From: Chersky-806 sp038252255
Lineage (GTDB): Bacteria; Actinomycetota; Acidimicrobiia; IMCC26256; JAENVU01
Direction of reading: 5' to 3'
Assembly (NCBI GenBank): GCA_038252255.1
Contig: JBBSAM010000002.1
Location: 124,001 to 188,000, forward strand
Length of the DNA stretch: 64,000 nucleotides
Numbering within the stretch: the first letter of the stretch is position 1; the number at the start of each line of letters is the position of its first letter. Positions 40,392-48,135 of the stretch are shown here, piece after piece. Under the pieces are notes generated by a model that was given only the letters and a program-made list of their open reading frames with translations, had not been told where the DNA came from and did no database searches. The position numbers and the translations under genes were made by a program.

Positions 40392-40889
40392 TCAACCCGC
40401 GGAGATGGAGGTTTCCGCGGTGGCCTTCAGCCGGGCGAGCGTGTGCGCCATGCCCTCGAGCAGCTCACGGTGCCGGTTGGTGGGCACGTCGACGATCCGC
40501 GCCCACATCGGGATCTTGTCCACCGTGTAGCTCTCGTAGACCCGGGTGCCACCGTCGACCGGCTCGAGGCGGTACCGCCACGTGGTGCCCTCGACCCCGC
40601 CCTCCTCGGTGGCGAAGGCGAACTCGCGTCCCCGTTCGGCCGCGAGCACCCGACCGCGTCGGGACCACTTGATCAGCCCTCGGGGTCCGCTGCGGTTGTG
40701 GCCGACGAATCGGGCGTCGACGGCCGGACCGCTCGCGCCGTCGATCCATTCGACCGCCGCGCACTCGGGGCTCCATTCGCCCATGCGCGGGAGGTCCGAG
40801 ACGAGGTCGTAGATCTGCTCGGCCGGAGCGTCGATCACAATCGACGCCTCGTCGGTGGTGAGCCAGAACCGCTGGTTCTTCGGGGCCAT
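40392..40889 (-). CDS. SRPBCC (START-like) ligand-binding protein
   Basis: 165 residues beginning MAPKNQRFWLTTDEASIVID, then APAEQIYDLVSDLPRMGEWS, a standard polyketide-cyclase/SRPBCC opening with the D-W-P-x-W-x turn, and the conserved RYRLEPVDGGTRV strand. It should form a hydrophobic cavity for a lipid or aromatic ligand. Divergent from a tetR gene across a small operator region. Confidence 0.87.
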   Translation of the reverse strand: MAPKNQRFWLTTDEASIVIDAPAEQIYDLVSDLPRMGEWSPECAAVEWIDGASGPAVDARFVGHNRSGPRGLIKWSRRGRVLAAERGREFAFATEEGGVEGTTWRYRLEPVDGGTRVYESYTVDKIPMWARIVDVPTNRHRELLEGMAHTLARLKATAETSISAG

Positions 40890-40906
40890 CCGGGTCTCCT
40901 CTCGTG

Positions 40907-40951
40907 CTTACGTTAGGACATAGCGTAAGCTACTAGCCATAGCTAAGGTTG
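40907..40951. promoter_or_regulatory. Operator/promoter between SRPBCC and TetR genes
   Basis: Inverted repeat CTTACG (40907-40912) and CGTAAG (40924-40929), plus a direct near-repeat CATAGCGTAAG (40919-40929) / CATAGCTAAGG (40938-40948). AT-rich compared with flanks and centred between divergent genes, as for TetR autoregulation. Confidence 0.5.
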
Positions 40952-40972
40952 TCAACCACAAGATCTGCTAAC

Positions 40973-41626
40973 ATGCATAACATGCCGAAGGCACCGGTGG
41001 ATGCAGCGCCCCGAGCGACCGATCGACGGGGCCGACGACGCCAGGAGACGATCGCGGAGATCCTCGATCTCGCCGAGGAGGTGATGACCGAGGAAGGCCT
41101 GCACGGGCTGAGCCTCGCCGAGGTCGCCCGCCGGCTCGGGGTTCAGCCGCCATCCCTCTATAAGTACTTCCCCTCCCTCACTGCTGTCTATGACGCCCTG
41201 TTCGAGCGGGGCATGGTCGCCCTGGTCGCGGTCATGCGCGGGGCCGCGGCCGATTCGGAACCTGGGCTTCCAGCGCTCGCGGCCGCGTTGGAGGCGGCCG
41301 GTAGGTTCACCCTCGATCGCCCGGCGCTGGGCCAGCTGCTGTTCTGGCGGCCGATCCCCGCGTTCAACGCCAGCGAGGAGGCGATGGTCGCGAGTCGCGA
41401 CATGCTCGAGCTCCAGCGCGGGATGCTGCGAGATGCGGTGGCCGCGCGGCAGCTCGGCCCCGCCGCCGACGCCGAGGACACGCTCTACATCCTCGGATCC
41501 CTGATCAGCGGCGTGACCACGATGGCGATGGCCAACGAGCCGGGAGCGCGCTGGGGCGAGGATCGCTTCACTCCCTGCTTTCCCCGGTTGCTCGAGACGC
41601 TCCCCGCGCTGTTCCCCCCCGACTGA
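40973..41626 (+). CDS. TetR-family regulator
   Basis: 217 residues from ATG 40973 (40982 also possible). HTH: QETIAEILDLAEEVMTEEGL and LSLAEVARRLGVQPPSLYKY followed by FPSLTAVYDALF. The ligand domain ends with LGSLISGVTTMAMANEPG, the TetR_C_13 style. It is divergent from the SRPBCC gene and probably represses it by binding the repeats between them. Confidence 0.9.
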   Translation: MHNMPKAPVDAAPRATDRRGRRRQETIAEILDLAEEVMTEEGLHGLSLAEVARRLGVQPPSLYKYFPSLTAVYDALFERGMVALVAVMRGAAADSEPGLPALAAALEAAGRFTLDRPALGQLLFWRPIPAFNASEEAMVASRDMLELQRGMLRDAVAARQLGPAADAEDTLYILGSLISGVTTMAMANEPGARWGEDRFTPCFPRLLETLPALFPPD

Positions 41627-41786
41627 GCGCGGGCGCAGCCCGGAGGGAAGCTCGGGCGGGTTCGAGCGCCGTGGTTCTCCGTGGCTCGACCCGAATCCTC
41701 GCAACAGTGCCCGCGTCGAACCGGTGAGGATCGCGCCGGGCCGAGCCGATCGTGGCCCGACCCGACGCGCGATCGCGTGCCGGTTG

Positions 41787-42017
41787 CTACCGGGCAGCCG
41801 CCGGGGTCTTCTGGAGGTCCTTGACGTACTGGGCGGTGATGGCGTTGCCGCCGATGCCCCAGTCGCCGCTCTCGACCTCGTCGATCGTGACCCACGTGAC
41901 CCCTCGCAGGGCCTCACCCTCGATGCCCACCATCGTCTCGGTGAGCCGAGCGATCATCTCCTGCTTCTGGGAGGCGTCGAAGACTCCCTTGATGACCTTG
42001 ACCTGCACGAGCGGCAT
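41787..42017 (-). CDS. 4-oxalocrotonate tautomerase family enzyme
   Basis: 76 residues from ATG 42017. After Met removal the catalytic Pro1 begins PLVQVKVIKGVFDASQKQ, and the fold continues with LTETMVGIEGEALRGVTWVT. It should interconvert enol and keto forms of 2-oxo acids or phenylpyruvate-type compounds. Length is slightly above the 62-residue classical form, typical of the bacterial tautomerase-like subgroup. AGGAGGC upstream is a strong ribosome site. Confidence 0.88.
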   Translation of the reverse strand: MPLVQVKVIKGVFDASQKQEMIARLTETMVGIEGEALRGVTWVTIDEVESGDWGIGGNAITAQYVKDLQKTPAAAR

Positions 42018-42153
42018 ATGTGCCTCCTTTGCGCCCGGGGTGGGCGTCTGGAAGCAGTATCCGTAGAGCGCATGTCGATCGCCTGCAGGTCGATCGCCGG
42101 ATGCTCGCGGAGATCTGCAAGCGTTCTGCAAGCGCGCTTGCAAGAATCCGTTC

Positions 42154-45102
42154 GTGGACGGGGGTCTCGAACTTCGGGTGTTGGGCGGCATCGAGCTGGT
42201 CCGCAGCTGCCACACCGTCGCGATCGGGGGTCCGAAGCCACGTTTGGCGCTCGCGCTCTTGGTCGCCCACCGTGGTTTGGTCGTATCGACGGAACGACTG
42301 TGCGAAGAGCTGTGGGGCGACGACCAGCCCGCCGATCCGCCCGCGGTGCTGCAAAGTCATCTGTCTCGGCTGCGCCGGATCCTTCGACCGGAGGCCGAGA
42401 TCGTCTCCCGCCCCCCGGGCTATGTGTTGCAGGTCCCTGACCAGGCGCTCGACGCGGGACGCTTCGAGCTGTTGTGCGCTCGGGCGAGCGTCGGGTCGGA
42501 CCCGGGAGCGGTCGTCGACCTGTTGCAGGACGCCCTCGGATGTTGGCGGGGGTCCGCGTTCGAGGAGTTCGCCGAGCTCGATTGGGCCAGACGCGAGGCG
42601 GTGCGTCTCGATGAATTGCGAGCCAACGCGCGCGAGGACCTGTTCGAGGCTCGTCTGGCGCTTGGCGAGCACGCGGCTCTCGTCGGTGAGCTCGAGGGAG
42701 CGGTCGCGGAGAGCCCGTTGCGGGAGCGCTTGTGGCATCAGTTGATCTTGGCGTTGTATCGCAGTGGCCGCACCGCCGAGGCGCTCCGCCGAGCGGAGGC
42801 GTTGCGGACGTTGTTGCGGGAGGAGCTCGGGCTCGATCCGTCGCCGGCGTTGCGTGAGCTCGAAGCGCGGATGCTGACCGACGACCCGACGTTGCTTCAC
42901 GCCAGCGCGGTGGTGCCACGTTCCACGTCGCGGCGGCTTCCGGCAGAGACCACCCGGCTGGTCGGGCGCGCGGATGAGCTGGACGAGCTGATCGGGCATG
43001 TTCGGCGCGACCGGCTGTTGACATTGACCGGTCCGGGCGGGGTCGGAAAGACGCGCCTCGCGATGCGGCTCGCGAGCGAGATGTGGGATGAGCTCGGCGG
43101 CGAGGTCTTCGTCGCCGAGCTCGCGCCCGTGAACGATCCCAGCTCGACGGTCGCGGCGATCGCGACCGCGGTCGACGTGCAACAGCGTCAGCATCTCTCG
43201 GTCGAGGAGACGCTCGTCGAATACTTGCGGGCCCGGCGCGTGCTGCTCGTGCTCGACAACTGCGAACATCTGCGCGGCAGCATCGCGTCACTGTCGGAAC
43301 GAATCCTCAGTTGGTGTCCCGACGTCACGATTCTCGCTACCAGCCGCGAGGTGCTCGGACTGCCTGGCGAGCAGGTGTGGCGCGTCGGACCGCTCGGCAT
43401 CCCGGCCGAGGGTTCGGATGCAGCCGCGGCGTCGGACGCGCCGGCAGTGCGTCTCTTCGTTGGACGTGCGATCGCAGCTCGCCCGGGTTTCGCGATCGGG
43501 CCCGACAATGTCGATGACATCGTCGAGATCGTCCGTCGTCTCGATGGACTTCCACTCGCGCTCGAACTCGCGGCAGCGCGTATCCGCGCGATGAGTGCCG
43601 CGGCCCTCGCCGAACGTCTCGAGCAAGGCTTCGATCTTCTCGCCGGGGCCCAGACATCGATGATCGCGCGTCATCGCACCGTGCAGGATCTCGTGGCGTG
43701 GTCCCATGACCTGCTCGATCCCGATGAACAACGACTGTTCGCACGCCTCTGCGTCTTCGCGGGAAGCTTCGGACTCGACGCCGTCGAAGGTGTGTGCGCC
43801 GGTGAAGATCTCAGCGCCGCCGAGCTGTCGATGCTTCTCGCCAACCTCGTCGACAAGTCCATGGTGCAGCTCGTCGACGCAGATGTTCCGCGGTACCGCC
43901 TCCTGGAGACGCTGCGCGAGTACGGCCGCGACCGCCTCGGTGCATACGAGCGGGACACGGTGAGGGCGCGACATGCACAGTGGTATCTCGAGCTCGTCGA
44001 GCGGTGCGCGCTGGCCTTGACAGAACCCGACGAAGCCGACGCGGTCACGGCCCTGGACCGTGACTTCGACAACCTGCGTGCCGCGCATCTCTGGTCCATC
44101 GAACACGCCGATGCCGACGTCGCGCTGCGGCTCGTCGCCGGACTTCGGGAATTCGCGTTCCGGTGCATGCGGGCCGAGATCACCAGCTGGGCCGAGGCCG
44201 CAATCGCACTCCCCGACGCCGATCACGAACAGCTGCCGGTCGTGATCGCAGTTGCTGCGTACGGTCGGTTCGTGCGTGGCGACCTCGAACAGGCGATCGA
44301 GCTCGGTGAACGCGCGTTGACGGTCGCGGATCGCCTGCACGTCGACTGCTCGGGCCTCGCGGAACGCGCGCTCGGCAATGCGTGGTTCTACCGGGGCGAC
44401 GCCCAACGTGGCTCCGAATGGATGGACGAGATGGTCGCGTCCGCCAGGACAGGATCTCCTGCCCGCCTCGCTCACGCGCTCTACATGCGGTCCGTCGCGT
44501 TCACCAGCGTCGGCGACAACGTCAACGGCGAACGGTATGCCGGCGAGGCGCGCGCCGCAGCCACGGCTTCGGGATCACCCACCGCGCAGGCGCAAGCGTT
44601 CTACGCCCTCGGCCTCGCCCTCGAGTCGACGAACCCGATCGAGGCGATGGCACATCTCCAACGCGCGGCGGACGTCGCGAGCAACGCCGGAAACCGATGG
44701 ATCCAGGCCTTCGCGCTCACCGAGGTGCTCTGGCTCGAAGCGCGCCAAGGCCGGCCTCGCGAAGCACTCGCACGCTACGCGGATGTCATCGACCTCTGGT
44801 ACCGCGGCGGCGACTGGGCCAACCAGTGGCTCTCCCTGCGCCACGTGTTCGGCATCCTCGTGCAGCTCCGCGCCCACCTTGCGGCAGCCACACTCCACGG
44901 CGCGCTCACGGCGGCCGGCGCTGCGTACGCCCTTCCCTTCGAGGCCGCCGACGCACAGCGAATCAACGCGCTCGCCGACGACCTCCGCCAAGAGCTCGGA
45001 GCGGCCACATTCGCCACAGCAGTACGACGCGGCGCAACCCTCAGCGACGGAGAGATCATCGACTTCTCGCGCGACCAGATCCACGCCCTGACCTGCTCGT
45101 AG
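42154..45102 (+). CDS. SARP/BTAD family regulator with NB-ARC ATPase and TPR-like tail
   Basis: 982 residues from GTG 42154. An OmpR-like winged helix (LELRVLGGIELVRSCHTVAI... LCEELWGDDQPADPP, about 1-90) precedes the bacterial transcriptional activator domain (about 95-240). Next is an NB-ARC/AAA domain with Walker A GPGGVGKT (293-300), Walker B VLLVLDNCEHL, and GLPLALELAAARI. The C-terminal about 350 residues are helical repeats. This is the AfsR-like layout of pathway activators that respond to a signal through ATP binding. The adjacent target is not evident; the divergent tautomerase and downstream methyltransferase are candidates. Confidence 0.92.
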   Translation: MDGGLELRVLGGIELVRSCHTVAIGGPKPRLALALLVAHRGLVVSTERLCEELWGDDQPADPPAVLQSHLSRLRRILRPEAEIVSRPPGYVLQVPDQALDAGRFELLCARASVGSDPGAVVDLLQDALGCWRGSAFEEFAELDWARREAVRLDELRANAREDLFEARLALGEHAALVGELEGAVAESPLRERLWHQLILALYRSGRTAEALRRAEALRTLLREELGLDPSPALRELEARMLTDDPTLLHASAVVPRSTSRRLPAETTRLVGRADELDELIGHVRRDRLLTLTGPGGVGKTRLAMRLASEMWDELGGEVFVAELAPVNDPSSTVAAIATAVDVQQRQHLSVEETLVEYLRARRVLLVLDNCEHLRGSIASLSERILSWCPDVTILATSREVLGLPGEQVWRVGPLGIPAEGSDAAAASDAPAVRLFVGRAIAARPGFAIGPDNVDDIVEIVRRLDGLPLALELAAARIRAMSAAALAERLEQGFDLLAGAQTSMIARHRTVQDLVAWSHDLLDPDEQRLFARLCVFAGSFGLDAVEGVCAGEDLSAAELSMLLANLVDKSMVQLVDADVPRYRLLETLREYGRDRLGAYERDTVRARHAQWYLELVERCALALTEPDEADAVTALDRDFDNLRAAHLWSIEHADADVALRLVAGLREFAFRCMRAEITSWAEAAIALPDADHEQLPVVIAVAAYGRFVRGDLEQAIELGERALTVADRLHVDCSGLAERALGNAWFYRGDAQRGSEWMDEMVASARTGSPARLAHALYMRSVAFTSVGDNVNGERYAGEARAAATASGSPTAQAQAFYALGLALESTNPIEAMAHLQRAADVASNAGNRWIQAFALTEVLWLEARQGRPREALARYADVIDLWYRGGDWANQWLSLRHVFGILVQLRAHLAAATLHGALTAAGAAYALPFEAADAQRINALADDLRQELGAATFATAVRRGATLSDGEIIDFSRDQIHALTCS

Positions 45103-45175
45103 CGGGCCCTGCTGCATTGACTCGGACGGTGCCGCGTCAGACCCCTGTGGGTGCCGAGATCGACGTGCCGGCGAT

Positions 45176-45961
45176 TCAGTGGGCGTTCGGCTCGGCGGTG
45201 ATCCAGCCGAGCTCTGAGGTGATCCGGATGCCCACGCCGTCGGTGACGAACGGCGCGATCACGTCGCGCAGTGCATCGCAGAAGGCGTCATAGCCGACGG
45301 CCTCGATCGCCGGGATGGACGGTCCGGCTGAGGCGAGCGCCCGTACCGCGGTCTCGATGTCGGGCCACTCGTTGATGACCTCGACGGCCCCGCGTCCAGT
45401 TGGCGCAAACCCTGCGGAGGTCAGCATCTCTTCGATCACACCCTGGCGTCCGGTGTCGCCCTGCTCCATGCTGGCCTCGCCGTGGCTCGGGGGAGAGAGC
45501 TCGATGATCTTCATGAAGTACGGCATCAGGCCGAGATGCTCGTACCGGCCCCAGAACGTCAGACCGAGCTGCCCGTCCGGAACGAGGACACGGCGAGCCT
45601 CCGCCAGTGCCTCTTCGCAACCCTTCCAGATGCCGTTGAAGCTCGTCGCGGTGTCGAAGGACGCGTCGGGGAAGGGGAGCGCGAACATGTCACCCACCCG
45701 CAGTTCGGCGGTCGGGGTCCGGGCACGGGCGATCCTGACCAACGCCTCTGACGCGTCGAGACCCGTCACCACGGCACCCCGACGGGCCGCGAGCTGCGCC
45801 GCCAGGCCAGAACCGCAGGCGATGTCCAACAGCCGGAGCCCGGGCCCCACCTTCAGGTGGTCGAAGACGACCTCGTTGGCGGGGCGCACGTACGGCTCGA
45901 ACAGATACGCCCAGTCCACGGACCGGGCCCCCCACGCTCGCCCTGCTTCCTGCCAGCCCAT
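45176..45961 (-). CDS. Class I SAM-dependent methyltransferase
   Basis: 261 residues from ATG 45961, preferred because AGGGGGAAAC lies directly before it; ATG 45982 is possible. Motif I is LLDIACGSGLAAQLAARRGA with the acid VTGLDAS, then VGDMFALPFPDASFD and the motif III-like LVPDGQLGLTFWG. Substrate unknown. Divergent from a tetR gene whose two operators occupy the shared 80-bp promoter region, so it is probably its target. Confidence 0.88.
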   Translation of the reverse strand: MGWQEAGRAWGARSVDWAYLFEPYVRPANEVVFDHLKVGPGLRLLDIACGSGLAAQLAARRGAVVTGLDASEALVRIARARTPTAELRVGDMFALPFPDASFDTATSFNGIWKGCEEALAEARRVLVPDGQLGLTFWGRYEHLGLMPYFMKIIELSPPSHGEASMEQGDTGRQGVIEEMLTSAGFAPTGRGAVEVINEWPDIETAVRALASAGPSIPAIEAVGYDAFCDALRDVIAPFVTDGVGIRITSELGWITAEPNAH

Positions 45962-45988
45962 CGTTTCCCCCTGGTTGCGCATCCGACT

Positions 45989-46030
45989 TGTACGAACGAT
46001 CGTACAGCAAATTGTACGGTCGTTCGTCTA
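45989..46030. promoter_or_regulatory. Double TetR operator between methyltransferase and tetR genes
   Basis: Two 18-bp sites: TGTACGAACGATCGTACA (45989-46006, outer arms TGTACGA/TCGTACA) and TGTACGGTCGTTCGTCTA (46013-46030), 24 bp apart centre to centre. Both lie between divergent genes, as for a TetR regulator controlling itself and its neighbour. Confidence 0.72.
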
Positions 46031-46043
46031 GAATTTCAGCGCC

Positions 46044-46700
46044 ATGAGCACTCAGGTCGGCAGCGGGGGTGGCGGCAAGGGCGACCAGCCTGCGAAGCGA
46101 ACGCGCGCGGCGGGTGAACGCTCCCGTGCCCGGGTCGTCGAGGAGTCCGCCCGGCTCGCGACGGTCGAGGGACTCGAGGGGCTGTCGATCGGGCGGCTCG
46201 CGGAGACGACCGGAATCGCGAAGAGCAGTGTCCACGCCCTGTTCGGATCGAAGGAGGTGCTCCAGCTCGCCACCATCGAAGCCGCGCGCGAAAGCTTCAT
46301 CGCAGAAGTCGTCACCCCCGCATTCGGGGCGACACGGTCAGGGCGGGAACGCCTGCTCGCCCTCTGCGAGGGCTACCTCTCGTACGTGGAACGGCGAGTC
46401 TTTCCCGGCGGCTGCTTCTTCGTGAGCGCCTCCGCCGAGCTTGGTGGACGGCCCGGGCGAGTCCACGACGCGGTTGCGCGCGCCCAGCAAGAGTGGCGTG
46501 ATCTCCTGGAAGCCGAAGCGAAGACCGCGGCCGAACAGGGCGAGCTTCCTGCCGGCACCGACTCCACACAGCTCGCGTTCGAGCTCGGCGTCCTGCTCGC
46601 AGGCACCAACATCGTGAGCGTTCTCCACGACGACTCCGCCGCCGTCACCCGGGCCCGGGCCGCGATACGCCACCGCGTTGACGGTCCGGAACGGGCCTAG
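46044..46700 (+). CDS. TetR-family regulator
   Basis: 218 residues. HTH region: ARVVEESARLATVEGLEGLS and IGRLAETTGIAKSSVHALFG followed by SKEVLQLATIEAAR. The C-terminal domain includes ERRVFPGGCFFVSASAELGG, the hallmark of the TetR_C_16-like group that often senses electrophiles or drugs. The N-terminus is Gly/Lys-rich and probably disordered. It starts 14 bp after its second operator. Confidence 0.92.
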   Translation: MSTQVGSGGGGKGDQPAKRTRAAGERSRARVVEESARLATVEGLEGLSIGRLAETTGIAKSSVHALFGSKEVLQLATIEAARESFIAEVVTPAFGATRSGRERLLALCEGYLSYVERRVFPGGCFFVSASAELGGRPGRVHDAVARAQQEWRDLLEAEAKTAAEQGELPAGTDSTQLAFELGVLLAGTNIVSVLHDDSAAVTRARAAIRHRVDGPERA

Positions 46701-46930
46701 GGAGACGAAGCCACTCCGACCTCTTTCGACGGCGGCGGCCGCTTCCTCGCGGCCGGCGACCAGGAGACGGGGTGATCGACGAGGACCGAGCAGCCGAATC
46801 GTCGTTCTGCGATCCGTCGCGCTTCGTGCTCGGCGGCGAGCTCGTCGTCGGCATCGACGAAGACGACGGTGATGCCGTTGCCGGCGGACCGGTCGAGCGT
46901 CTGGACAGTGACTCCGTACCTCATCGTCAT
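46697..46930 (-). CDS. Small hypothetical protein in a phosphatase-like operon
   Basis: 77 residues, start MTMRYGVTVQTLDRSAGNGI, then VVFVDADDELAAEHEARRIAE. Short alpha/beta pattern, no membrane segment, basic Pro-rich tail. Its ATG overlaps the phosphatase-like gene's stop (ATGA). Convergent with tetR, overlapping its stop by 4 bp. The family is not recognised. Confidence 0.55.
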   Translation of the reverse strand: MTMRYGVTVQTLDRSAGNGITVVFVDADDELAAEHEARRIAERRFGCSVLVDHPVSWSPAARKRPPPSKEVGVASSP

Positions 46931-47520
46931 GCGCTCCGGGCCACGGAGCGATCGACGAGCATCACGTTGCGCAGATACCCGAGAGCACTCGAGAGTCCGA
47001 GGACCTCCGCGTATCCGTCCACCGAGCCGAACTCCTCTCGCAGCCCACGCAGGAGGCGCAGTGGCGTGGTGCGGCCCGGCGGGTTCGTGCACGCGGCGCA
47101 CATCGTGATCGTGGAGTCCGGAACGCCCAGCCAGCCCAGGAGAAGCGTCATCACCGCACCGGTGTGGTCGGGCATCCCGGAACAGCCGATCGCGGCCGGG
47201 TACGCCCCGGGATCGGTGAGGATCGCCAGCAGCTCCGCCACCGATTCGTGGGACTCGAGCACCACGCCGAGCTCGGCCGGCTTCGAGTCGTCGACGGCTC
47301 GCGACAACGCGGGCTCGACCAGGGGGAGTCGGTAGGCGGTCCGTGCCACCCAGCCGAAGCGCGTCGGCTCTCCGGGCTCTGTCGCGGTGTCGATGACCGC
47401 GCCGAGACCCACGCGTCGAGGATCCGCGACCTCCTCCTCGTTGTCGCCGAGCCACCGGAACAACCTTCCGCGGCGCACCCGCGTCCCGAAGCGTGTGGCG
47501 TGACCTCCCGCGTCATGCAC
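46927..47520 (-). CDS. Tyrosine/serine phosphatase-like protein with degenerate active site
   Basis: 197 residues from GTG 47520. RVRRGRLFRWLGDNEEEVAD then VGLGAVIDTATEPGEPTRFG resembles the start of Y_phosphatase3-type enzymes (GRLYR...VIDLR). The P-loop position reads AIGCSGMPDHTGAVMTLLLG: Cys113 is present but the essential Arg of CX5R is His119, and the usual HC is GC. The WLGVPDST segment following matches the family. It is probably an inactive phosphoprotein binder. Coupled to small genes on both sides. Confidence 0.62.
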   Translation of the reverse strand: MHDAGGHATRFGTRVRRGRLFRWLGDNEEEVADPRRVGLGAVIDTATEPGEPTRFGWVARTAYRLPLVEPALSRAVDDSKPAELGVVLESHESVAELLAILTDPGAYPAAIGCSGMPDHTGAVMTLLLGWLGVPDSTITMCAACTNPPGRTTPLRLLRGLREEFGSVDGYAEVLGLSSALGYLRNVMLVDRSVARSA

Positions 47521-47608
47521 CCGCGTACAGCACCGATGCCAGGGCGAGCAGTGCAACGCCCGCGAGGAGCAGCAATCCGAGGGTCACGGCCGGGGAGTCT
47601 GAGCTCAT
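47513..47608 (-). CDS. 31-residue single-span membrane protein
   Basis: MSSDSPAVTLGLLLLAGVAL continues LALASVLYAGA and stops at TGA 47513-47515. It is a single hydrophobic helix with almost no soluble part. Its end overlaps the phosphatase-like GTG start by 8 bp, the main support for translation. Too short for homology-based naming. Confidence 0.5.
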   Translation of the reverse strand: MSSDSPAVTLGLLLLAGVALLALASVLYAGA

Positions 47609-47851
47609 GCGCCCACTGTCGTCCGCACCCGGTCCCCGGAGTGAGCGCGTTCCGCAAACCTTTACCCCGTCGTTCCCCGCATGTCAGTCAACTTCGGGGA
47701 ATTCATGCGGGTGCGGCGCGTTGGAGCCGCTCGCGAAGCGGTGGCCAAGAAGCCGACAAGGTTCGGAGCAGGAGGTCAAAGGTTTGGAGAAGGACTCGAG
47801 ATTCCCCTCGCCGACCGCCGATGATTCGATCGAGGAACGAAGGGAGACCCA

Positions 47852-48091
47852 ATGTTCTCTGTTTGGATCGATCAAGATCTCTGCACCGGCATCGGTACCT
47901 GTGTCGACCGGTGTCCGACGCTGTTCGAGCTCGGTCGCGACGGGCTCGCCTACCTGCGCACGGCGGAGGGGCTACGGGCCGAAGGACTCGTCGATGCGGG
48001 ATACACCGAGGAGCTCGTCGAAGCGGTCGAGGACTGCCCGCAGGAGTGCATCTTCGTCGAGGTCGTGGAGGGCACTGAGGCGGCGGTCTGA
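47852..48091 (+). CDS. Ferredoxin of the [3Fe-4S]/[4Fe-4S] actinobacterial type
   Basis: 79 residues. Cys pattern: DLCTGIGTCVDRCPTLF (C-x5-C-x3-C with P) and VEDCPQECIFVE at the end. The second Cys position of the standard C-x2-C-x2-C is altered, as in 3Fe-4S P450 partner ferredoxins. It should pass electrons to a cytochrome P450; two P450 loci are 10-12 kb downstream. Stands alone upstream of the sulfatase. Confidence 0.87.
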   Translation: MFSVWIDQDLCTGIGTCVDRCPTLFELGRDGLAYLRTAEGLRAEGLVDAGYTEELVEAVEDCPQECIFVEVVEGTEAAV

Positions 48092-48135
48092 CCTACCCAG
48101 ACGGCCGTCGGGGATCCTGGCTCCCGCGGCCGGGG

